Origin: Roseomonas aeriglobus | GTDB taxonomy: Bacteria > Pseudomonadota > Alphaproteobacteria > Sphingomonadales > Sphingomonadaceae | Assembly: GCA_016937575.1 (NCBI GenBank) | Contig: JAFHKN010000002.1 | Coordinates: forward strand, 1,674,001 to 1,738,000 | Length of the DNA: 64,000 nt | Reading direction: 5' to 3' | In this document: positions 37,032 to 46,520 of the stretch, piece by piece | Position numbering within the stretch: the first letter of the stretch is position 1 | Layout: each line of letters opens with the position of its first letter | The notes under the pieces: generated by a model | The model's database searches: none | The model's input: only the letters and a program-made list of their open reading frames with translations | Told to the model about the DNA's origin: nothing | Position numbers and translations under genes: made by a program

Positions 37032-37382
37032 TTACAGCGCCGCCAGCGCCTTTTCGATACCGTCCATCGTGAACGGCTTGGCCAACACCGGCCTGCCCTT
37101 ATGCGCGTCCGCGATCGCGCCGTCGCCGCCGCCGGTCGCCAGCACGAACGGAACACCCGCTTCGGCCAGGGCATCGGCCACCGGCCAGCTCTGCTCACCG
37201 CCGCGCAGGTTCACGTCGAGGATCGCGGCATCGATGCCGCCGGCCTGTACCAGCTCCAATGCCGCCGGCACGCTTTCGGCGGTGCCGGCAACGTCCTTGT
37301 CCAGGGCATCGAGGAAATCCTCGAGCATCATGGCAATCAGGGGCTCGTCTTCGACGATCAGGATACGCGAACGGTCTGACAT
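37032..37382 (-). CDS. Single-domain response regulator
   Basis: A 116-residue stand-alone receiver: VEDEP acidic pair near residue 10, phospho-acceptor Asp in DAAILDVNL, ATGGG with the conserved Thr, and LAKPF lysine. There is no output domain, so it probably acts as a phosphate sink or interacts with another protein. It follows the CckA-like kinase by about 40 bases on the same strand and may share its phosphorelay. The ATG at 37382 gives the canonical start; a TTG at 37418 would add 12 residues. Preceded (on the plus side) by 163 bases, 36869-37031, in which I see nothing. Confidence 0.9.
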   Translation of the reverse strand: MSDRSRILIVEDEPLIAMMLEDFLDALDKDVAGTAESVPAALELVQAGGIDAAILDVNLRGGEQSWPVADALAEAGVPFVLATGGGDGAIADAHKGRPVLAKPFTMDGIEKALAAL

Positions 37383-37421
37383 TCCTCGCCCATATGCGAA
37401 GCTTTCGCTTTCGGCCAAGCG

Positions 37422-39809
37422 CTATTTGCTAGCCAGGGCGTCACGGACCGCTTCACCAAGCTGCTGCACCGAGAACGGCTTGGGGAGGAAGGCGACATTG
37501 TCGAGGTCGATCGACTTGCGCAGTTGCTCCTCCGCATAACCCGACATGAACAGGATCGGCACGTCAGGGAAGCGTGCCCGCACCCGCCGCGCCATCGTCG
37601 GGCCGTCCATCGACGGCATGACGACGTCGGACACGAGAAGGTCGGGGGCGGGCCCGTCGCCCAGCACGTCCAACGCGACTTCGCCGTTTTCGGCCGTCCG
37701 CACGGTATAGCCCTGGCGGGTCAGCGCGCGTTCGGCAACCGCGCGGACCATGTCCTCGTCCTCGACCAGCAGGATGGAACCCGACCCCCAGGTCTCGCCT
37801 GTCTTGGGCTTGCTCGCGACTTTCTGCGGGACCACACCGTTCGCTGCCGAATGGACCGGCAGGTAGATGATGAACGAGGCTCCGCCCTTCGGAACATTCT
37901 CGGCAAAAATATATCCGCCCGACTGTTTGACGATGCCGTAGACGGTCGAAAGACCGAGCCCGGTGCCTTTGCCCACTTCCTTCGTGGTGAAGAACGGCTC
38001 GAAAATCTTGGGCAGCACGTCCGCGGGAATGCCGGTGCCGGTGTCGGTAATGCGAAGCGCGGTATAGTCGCCGACCGGCAGCACGTCATGGTTGAGCCGG
38101 CGCGTCTCCGCTGCACTCACCGATAGCGTCTCGATCGTCAGCACGCCGCCGCCATTGGGATGGCTCGCCAGCATCGCATCGCGCGCGTTGACCGCAAGGT
38201 TTACGACGACCTGTTCGAGTTGCCCCGGATCGGCGCGCACCGGGCCCAGGTTGCGACCGTGCTGCACGACCAGCTCCAGCGTCTCGCCGAGGAGCCGCTT
38301 GAGCAGGTTCGACACTTCCGAAATCACGTCGGGCAGCTGCAATACCTGCGGCCGCAACGTCTGTTGCCGCGAAAAGGCGAGCAATTGGCGGGTCAGGCCG
38401 GCGGCGCGGTTCGAATTGGTCTTGATCTGCTGGATATCGTCATAGTCGCTGTCGCCGGGGGTATGGCGCATCAGCATAAGGTCACAGTGGCCGATGATCG
38501 CGGTCAGGATGTTGTTGAAATCATGCGCGACACCGCCCGCCAGCTGGCCGACCGCCTGCATCTTCGTCGCCTGCGCAACCTGATGCTTCAGCCGGCCTTC
38601 CTCGCTATTGTCCTTGATCGCCATCAGCACTGCGGCGTCGCCCAAGCCCCGCGCACCGGTCAGTGAAATCTGGACCGGTTCGTCGGGTCGCTCGGCAAAG
38701 CGGACCGGCAATTGGGTCGCATAGCCCCCGCCCCCGCCGAACCGGCGGATCGCATCGGCCAGCGCCCCCTTGTCTTCACGTACGACCAGGTCGCCGGGAT
38801 AGAGCGGCGGCGCGGCGGCATCGACCGCCGCGGCGCGCTGGAACGCGTCGTTCATGTGCACGAACCGCCCGTCGCGGTCGACCAGCGCGAGCGGCACCGG
38901 CAGCAGCGCGACCAGGCTGCGGACGTGGCTTGCCGCACTCGAACCGATCGCCGGCACCGGGATTGGCGCCTCCTCGTCGAGCAACGCCACGAGCATCGGC
39001 GCATCGTCGGTGTCGAGCAGCGGCAGCTGAAGCACGCGCAGCGGGTTGCCCGACAGCCCTTCCCGCTCGAACCGCACGAGGCCGGCGGCGTCGGTGATCA
39101 GGAAACGCGCGAAATCCCGGCCCTCGATCGCCCCCTCGTCATGCCCCATCGCACGCGTGCGCAGCACACGATTGGCGATGCGGACACGGCCGTCCGGGGA
39201 CAGCAATGCCGCCATGATTCCTGCCTCGCCGAGCCGATCGCCCTCCGGCCCCGCCAGCAGCGCGCTGGTCGTGGCGAGGACGTCGGCGCTGTCGCGCGCG
39301 GCAAAGCGCCAAAGCAGCATCGTGTCGCCGATCCGGCGGATCGTCACGTCGACCCGGATACCGTTGACCAGAAGCGTGGTAACGGCGTCACCATCGCGCC
39401 AGGCGGCGCGTCCGGCACTGCCCAGCCGCTCGGTCTCGGCAGCATCCACCGGCAGATTCGGCGGCGTGGGATAGCCGCGAAACAGCTGATCGTAGCGATC
39501 GTTAGCGCACGCCAGGCGCCCGGCGCGGTCGGTCAGCGCGACCGCATCGGCGGCGATAGATGCGATGGCATTGGCGACGGTCCAATCGGGCTCTGCCGCC
39601 TGTGCCGGCTTCGGCGGGAACAGCAGCCGGATCGCGATCGCGCCGGCGCCGATCACCAGCGCCGCTGCGCCGAAGCCTGCCGCGACGACGGGCAGGCCGA
39701 CCAGCCAGAGGATCAGCAGCGCAGCCGCAAGGCCGCACGTCGCCGCAATGGCGATGATCCGCCAATGGGACGGGACGGCGGGGACGGAAACATCGGCGAT
39801 GGAGGCCAT
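37422..39809 (-). CDS. cckA: CckA-type hybrid histidine kinase
   Basis: CckA phosphorylates ChpT and through it CtrA and CpdR, controlling the alphaproteobacterial cell cycle, motility or development. The 795 residues contain two membrane helices (about 16-40, 43-62), PAS-like regions (about 80-170, 195-275 and 295-400), the H-box with H429 ([20 protein letters not shown]), an ATPase domain ([30 protein letters not shown]) and a C-terminal receiver (phospho-Asp in [10 protein letters not shown] near 730). The architecture and H-box are those of CckA. ATG at 39809 with GGGAGAGGG just upstream. Confidence 0.9.
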   Translation of the reverse strand: MASIADVSVPAVPSHWRIIAIAATCGLAAALLILWLVGLPVVAAGFGAAALVIGAGAIAIRLLFPPKPAQAAEPDWTVANAIASIAADAVALTDRAGRLACANDRYDQLFRGYPTPPNLPVDAAETERLGSAGRAAWRDGDAVTTLLVNGIRVDVTIRRIGDTMLLWRFAARDSADVLATTSALLAGPEGDRLGEAGIMAALLSPDGRVRIANRVLRTRAMGHDEGAIEGRDFARFLITDAAGLVRFEREGLSGNPLRVLQLPLLDTDDAPMLVALLDEEAPIPVPAIGSSAASHVRSLVALLPVPLALVDRDGRFVHMNDAFQRAAAVDAAAPPLYPGDLVVREDKGALADAIRRFGGGGGYATQLPVRFAERPDEPVQISLTGARGLGDAAVLMAIKDNSEEGRLKHQVAQATKMQAVGQLAGGVAHDFNNILTAIIGHCDLMLMRHTPGDSDYDDIQQIKTNSNRAAGLTRQLLAFSRQQTLRPQVLQLPDVISEVSNLLKRLLGETLELVVQHGRNLGPVRADPGQLEQVVVNLAVNARDAMLASHPNGGGVLTIETLSVSAAETRRLNHDVLPVGDYTALRITDTGTGIPADVLPKIFEPFFTTKEVGKGTGLGLSTVYGIVKQSGGYIFAENVPKGGASFIIYLPVHSAANGVVPQKVASKPKTGETWGSGSILLVEDEDMVRAVAERALTRQGYTVRTAENGEVALDVLGDGPAPDLLVSDVVMPSMDGPTMARRVRARFPDVPILFMSGYAEEQLRKSIDLDNVAFLPKPFSVQQLGEAVRDALASK

Positions 39810-39882
39810 CCCTCTCCCATGTCCGTCCCCTGCCCCGAGCGTCAAGGGCCGCGCACGCCGCACGGCCCTCAACGCGTTCGAA

Positions 39883-41931
39883 TCACCAGATTCGCACGCG
39901 CTGCTCGGGCGTCAGATACAGTTTCTGGCCCGGCTTCGGATCGAACGCCGCATACCAGGGATCGAGATTGCGCACGACCCAGGTGCGCTGTTCCGACGGC
40001 GAATGCGGATCGGTCAGCAGCTGGTTGCGCAGCGCCGCCTCACGGTAATTGCGCCGCCAGACCTGCGCCCAGCCGAGATAGAAGCGCTGGTCGCCGGTGA
40101 AGCCATCGATGACCGGCGCCGGCTTTCCGCCAAGCGACATCTTGTAGGCGTCATAGGCGGCACTCAGCCCCGCCAGGTCGGCGGTGTTCTCGCCCAGCGT
40201 CAGCCCGCCCTTTACGTGGAAGCCCGGCAGCGGCTCGTACGCGTCATACTGTGCAACCAGCGCGTCGGTGCGCTGCTTGAACGCGGCGACGTCGGCGGGG
40301 GTCCACCACTGGGTCAGCTTGCCGGTGATGTCGAACTTCGACCCCTGATCGTCGAAGTGATGGCTGATCTCGTGGCCGATGACGGCACCGATGCCGCCAT
40401 AGTTGACCGCCGGATCCGCCTTAGGATCGAAGAACGGCGGCTGCAGGATCGCAGCCGGGAAGGTGATTGCGACCAGGGTCGGGTTCGCCTGCGCGTTCAC
40501 CGTCATCGGGGTCATCCCCCATTCCCAACGGTAGACCGGCTTGCCGAGCTTGCCGATGTTGTAGTCGTGCGACCACTGCGCGGCGCGCAGCGAGTTGCCG
40601 AAGGCGTCGCCCGGGACGATCCGCAGGCTCGCATAATCGCGCCACTTGTCGGGATAGCCGATGCGCGGGGTAAAGGCGTCGAGCTTCGCCACCGCCTTCG
40701 TCCGCGTCTCGGGCGTCATCCAGTCGAGCTTGGCGACGCGCGCCTTCATCGCGGTGATGACGTTCCTGACCAGCGCGTCGGCCGCGGCCTTCGTTTCCGG
40801 CGGGAAGTACCGTGCCACATACAGCTTTGCGATGTCGTCGGTCAGCGCCCCCTGCGTAAAGGCAACCGCGCGTTTCCACCGCTCCTGCTGCTGCGGCACG
40901 CCCGTCAGCGTCGTGCCGAAGAACGCGAACCGCTCCTGGTCGAACGCCGCCGGCAGCACCGAGGCATAGCCATCGAGCGAGCGGATCAGCAGTTGGTCCT
41001 TCAAGACCGCAATCGGCGCCGCGCCGATGATCGCCGCCATGCCGGTGAAGGCGCTCGGTTGACGAACGATGACCGTCTGCGTCTTCAGCCCCGCGGCGTT
41101 CAGATAGGTCGCGAAGTCGAAGCCGGGGGCGAGAGCGGTCAACTCGGCGACCGTCATCTTGTTATAGCCCTTGTCGGCGTCGCGGCTCTGGATGCGGGTC
41201 CAGTGCTTGTCGGCGATCTGCGTTTCGAAATCGACGATCGCCTTCGCTCGCGCGTCGGCATTCGGCTCGCCGGCCAGCGTGAACATCTTGGCGATGTGTG
41301 CCTGATACGCCGTCTTCACTGCCGCCAGTTTCGGATCCGCGCTCAGATAATAGTCGCGGTCCGGCATGCCGAGCCCGCCCTGGCTCATGCTGACGGTGTA
41401 GGTGTTCGGGTCCTTGGCGTCGGCGCCGACGCCCGCGTTGAAGGGCACCGACACCCCATTGCGGTCAGCCTCGGCCAGCAGGCGAACGTAGCCTGCCTTG
41501 TCCGACACACCCTTGATCCGGTCGAGCCACGGCTTGACCGGGGTCAGGCCCTTCTTCTCGATCGTCGCGGTGTCGAGGTAAGCGTTATACGCTGCGCCAA
41601 TCTTGGAATTCGGTGCCTTGGCCTGTTCCTCGATCAGTCCGCGGGTACGCAGTTCGGACTGGTCGGACAGCACGTTGAACATGCCATAGCTCGACTTGTC
41701 CGCCGGGATCGCGCTGCGCTTCAGCCACTCGCCGTTGGCAAAGGCGTTGAAGTCGTCGCCGGGCTGGACCGACCGATCCATGCCGGCCTCGTCGAAACCG
41801 AAGGTGCCATAGGTCGGACCCTCGGCCTTCGCCGCGGACGCCGGCGATGGCGACGACGACTCTTGCTGGGCGTGGAGCGCCGTCGCGCCGAGCACGGCCG
41901 CGGACGCGAGGATGAGAATGCGGGTGCGCAT
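39883..41931 (-). CDS. M13-family (neprilysin-like) zinc metallopeptidase, copy 1
   Basis: A 682-residue exported peptidase with a signal peptide (MRTRILILASAAVLGATALH). The zinc site HEISHHFDDQG lies near residue 519, and the third ligand Glu is in GENTADLAGLSAAYDA. NPTLVAITFPAAILQPPFFD is the conserved NAY-like substrate region preceding it. M13 enzymes cleave oligopeptides, here probably in the periplasm. ATG at 41931 with GGAGAGG upstream. A related copy is encoded 25 bases upstream in the same direction (41957-43969), so they are tandem paralogues, probably one operon. Confidence 0.94.
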   Translation of the reverse strand: MRTRILILASAAVLGATALHAQQESSSPSPASAAKAEGPTYGTFGFDEAGMDRSVQPGDDFNAFANGEWLKRSAIPADKSSYGMFNVLSDQSELRTRGLIEEQAKAPNSKIGAAYNAYLDTATIEKKGLTPVKPWLDRIKGVSDKAGYVRLLAEADRNGVSVPFNAGVGADAKDPNTYTVSMSQGGLGMPDRDYYLSADPKLAAVKTAYQAHIAKMFTLAGEPNADARAKAIVDFETQIADKHWTRIQSRDADKGYNKMTVAELTALAPGFDFATYLNAAGLKTQTVIVRQPSAFTGMAAIIGAAPIAVLKDQLLIRSLDGYASVLPAAFDQERFAFFGTTLTGVPQQQERWKRAVAFTQGALTDDIAKLYVARYFPPETKAAADALVRNVITAMKARVAKLDWMTPETRTKAVAKLDAFTPRIGYPDKWRDYASLRIVPGDAFGNSLRAAQWSHDYNIGKLGKPVYRWEWGMTPMTVNAQANPTLVAITFPAAILQPPFFDPKADPAVNYGGIGAVIGHEISHHFDDQGSKFDITGKLTQWWTPADVAAFKQRTDALVAQYDAYEPLPGFHVKGGLTLGENTADLAGLSAAYDAYKMSLGGKPAPVIDGFTGDQRFYLGWAQVWRRNYREAALRNQLLTDPHSPSEQRTWVVRNLDPWYAAFDPKPGQKLYLTPEQRVRIW

Positions 41932-41956
41932 GGTTATGCCTCTCCTGCTGTGTCGA

Positions 41957-43969
41957 TTACCAGATGCGGACGCGATCGGCAGGGCTGAGGAACAGCGCAT
42001 CGCCATCCTTCACGCCAAAGGCCGCGTACCAGGGATCGAGATTGCGAACCATCGCGACCCGCTGCGCGCCCGGCGAATGCGGGTCGGTCAGCAGCGCCTG
42101 CCGCAGCGCCTGCTCGCGCTCCTTGCTGCGCCAGACCTGTGCCCAGCCAAGGTAGAAGCGCTGATCGCCGGTCATCCCGTCGATCACCGGCGCCGGCTTG
42201 CCGTTCAGCGACTTCTTATACGCTTCATAGGCGACCGTCAGGCCGGCGAGGTCGGCGATGTTCTCGCCCAGGGTCAGCGATCCGTTGACCTTCTGCCCCG
42301 GCAGCGGCTCGTACAGATTATACTGCGCGACAAGCTTGTCGGTGAAGGTCTTGAACCGCGCGACATCCTCCGGCGTCCACCACTCGGCCAGCTTTCCGCT
42401 CGGGTCGTATTTGCGGCCCTGATCGTCGAAATGGTGGCTCAGTTCGTGACCGATGACCGCGCCGATGCCACCATAGTTGATCGCCGGATCAGCCTTTGCA
42501 TCGAAGAACGGCGCCTGCAGGATCGCCGCGGGGAACACGATCTCGTTCATCGGCGGGTTGGCATAGGCGTTGATCGTCATCGGCGTCATGAACCATTCGG
42601 TCCGATCGATCGGCTTACCCAGCTTGGCGAGGCCGCGACGGAATTCGAACTCGCTCGCGCGCGCCGCATTGCCGACCAGATCGTCGCGCTTCACCGCCAG
42701 CGTCGAATAGTCGCGCCACTTGGTCGGATAGCCGATCTTGGGGGTGAAGGCGGCGAGCTTGGCGAGTGCCTTCTGCTTGGTTTCCGGTGCCATCCAGGTC
42801 AGCCCAGCCAGGCGGTCATGCATCGCTGCACGGACGTTGACGACCAGCTTGTCCATTTCCGCCTTCGATGCCGGCGGGAAGTAGCGGGCGACGTAGATCT
42901 TGCCGACTTCCTCGCCCAACGCACCGCTGGTTGCCGACACCGCGCGCTTCCAGCGCGGCTGTTGCTGCGGCACGCCCGACAGGACCGTCCCTGTGAACGC
43001 GAAATCAGCCTGTTCGAACGGCTTCGGCAGGATGCTGGCATAGCTCTTCAGCACACGCAGCATGTAATAGTCCTTCAGCACCGGCAGCGACGCGTCGGCG
43101 AACGCCTTGGCCTCGCCGGTCAGCGCGCTCGGCTGGCGGACGATGTAGGCTGACTGGCGGGGTACGCCCATCGCCGCCTGCCACTGCGCCCAGGGGTAGC
43201 CCGGCGCCTTCGCCTCGAAATCGGCAAAGGTCCACTTGTTGTAGGTCTTGTCGGCATCGCGGTTCTCGACGCGGGTCCAATGCGCCGTGGCCAGCGCCTT
43301 TTCGAACTCGAACACGGCCGCGGCACGGGTCTGTGCGTTCGGCTCGCCGGCCAGCGTCAACAACTGCGTGAGATACGCCTGATAGGCCGTGCGGACAGCC
43401 GCCAGCTTGGCGTCGTCCTTCAGATAATAGTCGCGGTCGGGCAGCGAGGTACCCGCCTGCCCCGCACTGACGATGTAGGTGTCGGGCGCTTTGCTGTCCT
43501 GTGTCACGCCCATGCCGAACAAACCGCCGACGCCCTTCGTCTGAAGCTTGCCCGCCTCGACGACCAGTGCGGTCTTGTCCTTGGCGTTCGCGATCGCGGT
43601 CAGCCACGGCTTGACCGGGGCAATGCCCTTCTTCGCAATCGTCGCCTCATCCATATAGGCGGCATAGAAGTCGCCGATCTTGGTGCCGGGCCGCTTGGCC
43701 GAGTCCTGCAGGATCGCGTGGGTTTGCGTCAGCGACTGGTCCTGCAGGACGTGAAACATGCCCCACGAGGCGCGATCGGCCGGGATTTCGGTCGTCTTTT
43801 CCCAATTGCCGCTGGCAAAGCCATCGAAGTCGTCGCCGGGCTTGACCGAGGTGTCCATGCCCTTGGTATCGAAGCCGTAGGTGCCGATCCGCGGCCCGTC
43901 CTGCGCAGCGAGGGCAGTGACCGCGATGGTGGTTGCAAGGAAAGTGGAAACGAGACGCGAGACCCGCAT
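41957..43969 (-). CDS. M13-family zinc metallopeptidase, copy 2
   Basis: A 670-residue paralogue of the downstream gene. Signal peptide residues 1-22 (RVSRLVSTFLATTIAVTALA), GTYGFDTKGMDTSVKPGDDF opening of the mature part, HELSHHFDDQG near residue 508, GENIADLAGLTVAYEA, and the C-terminal DPHSPGAQRV. All zinc and catalytic residues are present. The two copies share the same layout end to end but differ throughout, so the duplication is not recent. ATG at 43969 with AAAGGAC eight bases upstream; codons further upstream have no signal-peptide character. Confidence 0.94.
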   Translation of the reverse strand: MRVSRLVSTFLATTIAVTALAAQDGPRIGTYGFDTKGMDTSVKPGDDFDGFASGNWEKTTEIPADRASWGMFHVLQDQSLTQTHAILQDSAKRPGTKIGDFYAAYMDEATIAKKGIAPVKPWLTAIANAKDKTALVVEAGKLQTKGVGGLFGMGVTQDSKAPDTYIVSAGQAGTSLPDRDYYLKDDAKLAAVRTAYQAYLTQLLTLAGEPNAQTRAAAVFEFEKALATAHWTRVENRDADKTYNKWTFADFEAKAPGYPWAQWQAAMGVPRQSAYIVRQPSALTGEAKAFADASLPVLKDYYMLRVLKSYASILPKPFEQADFAFTGTVLSGVPQQQPRWKRAVSATSGALGEEVGKIYVARYFPPASKAEMDKLVVNVRAAMHDRLAGLTWMAPETKQKALAKLAAFTPKIGYPTKWRDYSTLAVKRDDLVGNAARASEFEFRRGLAKLGKPIDRTEWFMTPMTINAYANPPMNEIVFPAAILQAPFFDAKADPAINYGGIGAVIGHELSHHFDDQGRKYDPSGKLAEWWTPEDVARFKTFTDKLVAQYNLYEPLPGQKVNGSLTLGENIADLAGLTVAYEAYKKSLNGKPAPVIDGMTGDQRFYLGWAQVWRSKEREQALRQALLTDPHSPGAQRVAMVRNLDPWYAAFGVKDGDALFLSPADRVRIW

Positions 43970-44062
43970 GGGCGTCCTTTCAGCCGGAGGGGAGAGCGTG
44001 ACAATCGACACGCAATGGCCTCTCGTAACCGACTGATGACAATCGTCAATTCCGCGTAAGCG

Positions 44063-44611
44063 TCACTCGTTTCGATTGTGACGTTTCCGCCACTTTGCGG
44101 CAATCCACCAACGACAGCCGAGCGCCGTCACGGCATAACCCAGGACGGCGAAGACGATCGTCAACGCCAGCAGGCCAACGATGATGGCCGGACCCGCTTC
44201 CGCATAGATCCACTGCAGCCAATCCATGTTTTCGCGGACCTTCTCCGCGATCGGCGAGCCAGGAACCGTTGCATCGAGCCGCAGGACTTTACGCCCGACC
44301 CAGTAGGCCGCACCCCATAGGACAGGGGTCGTGAACGGGTTGGTGAAGAAAGTCGTCAGTGCGGCCGCGGGAATATTCGCGCGCAACGGAAGGGCAAGGA
44401 CCGCAGACGCCGGAATCTGACCCATCGGGATCAGAATGCCCGTGACCATCCCCAAGGCAACGCCGCGCGGTACGCTGCGCCGCGTGAAGCGCCACAGCGC
44501 CGGTGCCAGCACACGGTGCGCTATCGGACGCAGGATGCGGCTCTGCTCCATGCTTTCGCGCGTCGGCAGATTGCGGTGCGCCCAGGCGATGAAGCGACCC
44601 CAGACACGCAT
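44063..44611 (-). CDS. DUF2062 membrane protein
   Basis: A 182-residue protein of the DUF2062 family: RRSVPRGVALGMVTGILIPM followed by hydrophobic segments (PASAVLALPLRANIPAAALT, TNPFTTPVLWGAAYWVG, and a C-terminal helix GPAIIVGLLALTIVFAVLGY). In other genomes this domain appears with glycosyltransferases or in small inner-membrane proteins. It starts one base after the smpB stop, so the two are co-translated. Function unknown. Confidence 0.88.
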   Translation of the reverse strand: MRVWGRFIAWAHRNLPTRESMEQSRILRPIAHRVLAPALWRFTRRSVPRGVALGMVTGILIPMGQIPASAVLALPLRANIPAAALTTFFTNPFTTPVLWGAAYWVGRKVLRLDATVPGSPIAEKVRENMDWLQWIYAEAGPAIIVGLLALTIVFAVLGYAVTALGCRWWIAAKWRKRHNRNE

Positions 44612-44612
44612 A

Positions 44613-45095
44613 TCAGCCCCGGTCGCGGAGGATGCGGCCCTGTTCGCGCTTCCAGTCACGTTCGCGGATCGTGTCGCGCTTGTCATGCGCCTTCTTGCCC
44701 TTCGCGAGCGCCAGCTCGACCTTCGCGCGTCCCCGCGAGTTGAAATACACGGTCAGGGGAACGAGGGTCATACCCTCGCGCGCCACCGCGCCGTGCAGCT
44801 TGTTTATCTCGCGTTCGTGAAGGAGCAATTTACGGGGCCGCTTCGGTTCGTGATTGAAGCGGTTGCCATGGCTGAATTCCGGAATGTTCGCGTTCACCAG
44901 CCATGCCTGCTCGTCGCGAACCTCCGCATAGGCTTCCGCGATCGACCCCTCGCCGAAGCGGAGCGACTTCACTTCGGTCCCGGTCAGCGCGATCCCGGCC
45001 TCGAACACCGTCTCGATGAAATACTCGAAACGCGCGCGCCGATTCTCGGCGACGATGTTGGTCTTTTCGAACTGCGGGGGTTTGGGACGGGACAT
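44613..45095 (-). CDS. smpB: SsrA-binding protein SmpB
   Basis: Delivers tmRNA to stalled ribosomes for trans-translation. The 160-residue protein has the OB-fold core ([63 protein letters not shown]) and a basic C-terminal tail ([20 protein letters not shown]) that folds in the mRNA channel. Full length. dapA lies upstream on the same strand beyond the small gene at 45243. The ssrA gene is not in this window. Confidence 0.97.
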   Translation of the reverse strand: MSRPKPPQFEKTNIVAENRRARFEYFIETVFEAGIALTGTEVKSLRFGEGSIAEAYAEVRDEQAWLVNANIPEFSHGNRFNHEPKRPRKLLLHEREINKLHGAVAREGMTLVPLTVYFNSRGRAKVELALAKGKKAHDKRDTIRERDWKREQGRILRDRG

Positions 45096-45174
45096 TGTTT
45101 GCGCGATGTAGGCGCGGCTCACGCGGAAGGAAAGCGCGGCGACCAAATCATCCGTCGCGACCGACGATCCGCTA

Positions 45175-45214
45175 AACGCAAACCGCCGGCGGTCGATGGA
45201 GCGACCGCCGGCGG
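45175..45214 (-). terminator. Rho-independent terminator of the small gene at 45243-45491
   Basis: On the minus strand a perfect 13-bp stem (45202-45214 with 45183-45195, loop of six) is followed by TTTGCGTTT. It lies about 30 bases after the stop. Confidence 0.85.
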
Positions 45215-45242
45215 CGTATTCTTTCGCTGTGCAGGTCGAAGC

Positions 45243-45491
45243 TTAGTTGCTGTCCGAACCCGACGTCGCAACGGCAACGACGCCCACTGCAGCAGCGACG
45301 ATGAGCAGGATCAGGCCCGCGCCGATCGCCTTCTGCTTGCCCGCCGGCGCGCTGACACGCGCACCAGCCGGAACCGAATTCTTGAGCGACAGCTTCTGTG
45401 CCGCTTCCGCCGGACGCGCTGCAACAGCCGCAACCGGCTGAGCAACGACCATGGCAACCGCCAGGGTCGCAAGTGCCTTTGAAATCCGCAT
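45243..45491 (-). CDS. Small exported/membrane protein with C-terminal helix
   Basis: An 82-residue protein with a signal peptide (residues 1-24, ALATLAVAMVVAQPVAAVA), a short polar middle (KLSLKNSVPAGARVSAPAGK) and a Gly/Ala/Val-rich C-terminal membrane helix (AIGAGLILLIVAAAVGVVAV), ending SGSDSN. The start is set by AAAGGGAGA, seven bases before the ATG at 45491; the ATG at 45497 would lie too close to it. Similar small proteins are common in sphingomonads; no function known to me. Confidence 0.75.
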   Translation of the reverse strand: MRISKALATLAVAMVVAQPVAAVAARPAEAAQKLSLKNSVPAGARVSAPAGKQKAIGAGLILLIVAAAVGVVAVATSGSDSN

Positions 45492-45604
45492 GGTCATTCT
45501 CCCTTTGTCGCCACAGTCATCGCGACGTTGCTGCAATTGCACAAAGTGCATCATTTCGCAACTGCGAGATGGGCGGGATTGAGACGAATGGGTTCAAATC
45601 GGCG

Positions 45605-46483
45605 TCAAATGAGTCCGGCGTGTTCGAGGGCTGCATCGACCGCGCGCCGGCTCGCCTCGGACGCCGGAGTCATCGGCAGGCGAAGTTCTGTGGAAATCTC
45701 GGGCCGTACGCGGTTCAGTGCATATTTTACCGGTCCCGGCGACGCATCGCTGAACAGGGCGGCGTGCAGCGGATACAATTGGTCATTGATGGCCAGCGCT
45801 CGCCCGTAGTCGCCCGCCAGCGTGGCCGCCTGAAAGGCTGCGCATAGCTTCGGAGCGACGTTCGCAGTCACGGAAATACAGCCCCTGCCGCCCATCGCGT
45901 TGAAAGCGAGCGCCATGTCGTCGTTCCCGGAGAGCTGAACAAACGTGGCTCCCGCCCCATCCCGATGCGCCGACACGCGCGGCAGGTCGCCGCTCGCGTC
46001 CTTGATCGCCACGATCTGGTCGAAGGCGGTCGCCAGGCGCACGACCGTTTCGGGTCTGATGTCGGTCACCGTCCGCCCCGGGACGTTGTACAGAACGATC
46101 GGCAGGTCGCACGCGGCCACGATCGCCTCGAAATGCGCGAAGATCCCGTCCTGATTCGGTCGGTTGTAATAGGGCGGCACCATCAGTGCGGCATCGGCAC
46201 CGGCGTCCTTCGCCGCTCGAATATTCTGGATCGCGACCTGCGTGTCGTTCGATCCGGCGCCAGCGATGACCGGCACGCGCCCCTTCACCTGGTCGACGCA
46301 GGTGCGGACGACACGGAAATGCTCCTCGAAGGTCAGCGTCGCGGACTCCCCGGTCGTACCGCAGGGGACGAGCGCTGCGGAGCCGTCGGTCAGCTGCCAT
46401 TCAACGAAGGCGCGGTAAGCATCCTCATCAAAGCTGCCGTTGCGGAATGGCGTGACGAGCGCCGGAATGGAACCGGAGAACAT
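45605..46483 (-). CDS. dapA: 4-hydroxy-tetrahydrodipicolinate synthase
   Basis: Condenses pyruvate with aspartate semialdehyde in lysine and diaminopimelate synthesis. The 292-residue barrel has the pyruvate-binding GTTGESATL, the catalytic Tyr in VLYNVPGRT and the Schiff-base Lys in IVAIKDASGD, and GNDDMALAFNAMGGRG. ATG at 46483 opens MFSGSIPALVTPF, the family start. Frame continues upstream to 46708 without homology. Divergent from the transglycosylase gene, with a 37-base gap that must hold both promoters or be shared with internal ones. Confidence 0.97.
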   Translation of the reverse strand: MFSGSIPALVTPFRNGSFDEDAYRAFVEWQLTDGSAALVPCGTTGESATLTFEEHFRVVRTCVDQVKGRVPVIAGAGSNDTQVAIQNIRAAKDAGADAALMVPPYYNRPNQDGIFAHFEAIVAACDLPIVLYNVPGRTVTDIRPETVVRLATAFDQIVAIKDASGDLPRVSAHRDGAGATFVQLSGNDDMALAFNAMGGRGCISVTANVAPKLCAAFQAATLAGDYGRALAINDQLYPLHAALFSDASPGPVKYALNRVRPEISTELRLPMTPASEASRRAVDAALEHAGLI

Positions 46484-46520
46484 ATTGCGACGAACAGCCT
46501 TATCTGAGCGATTTTCGGTG

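Noticed and set aside
45580..45604. GGTTCAAATC resembling a tRNA T-arm
   Set aside because: No acceptor or anticodon stem pairs with it; it is the spacer just after dapA's stop.
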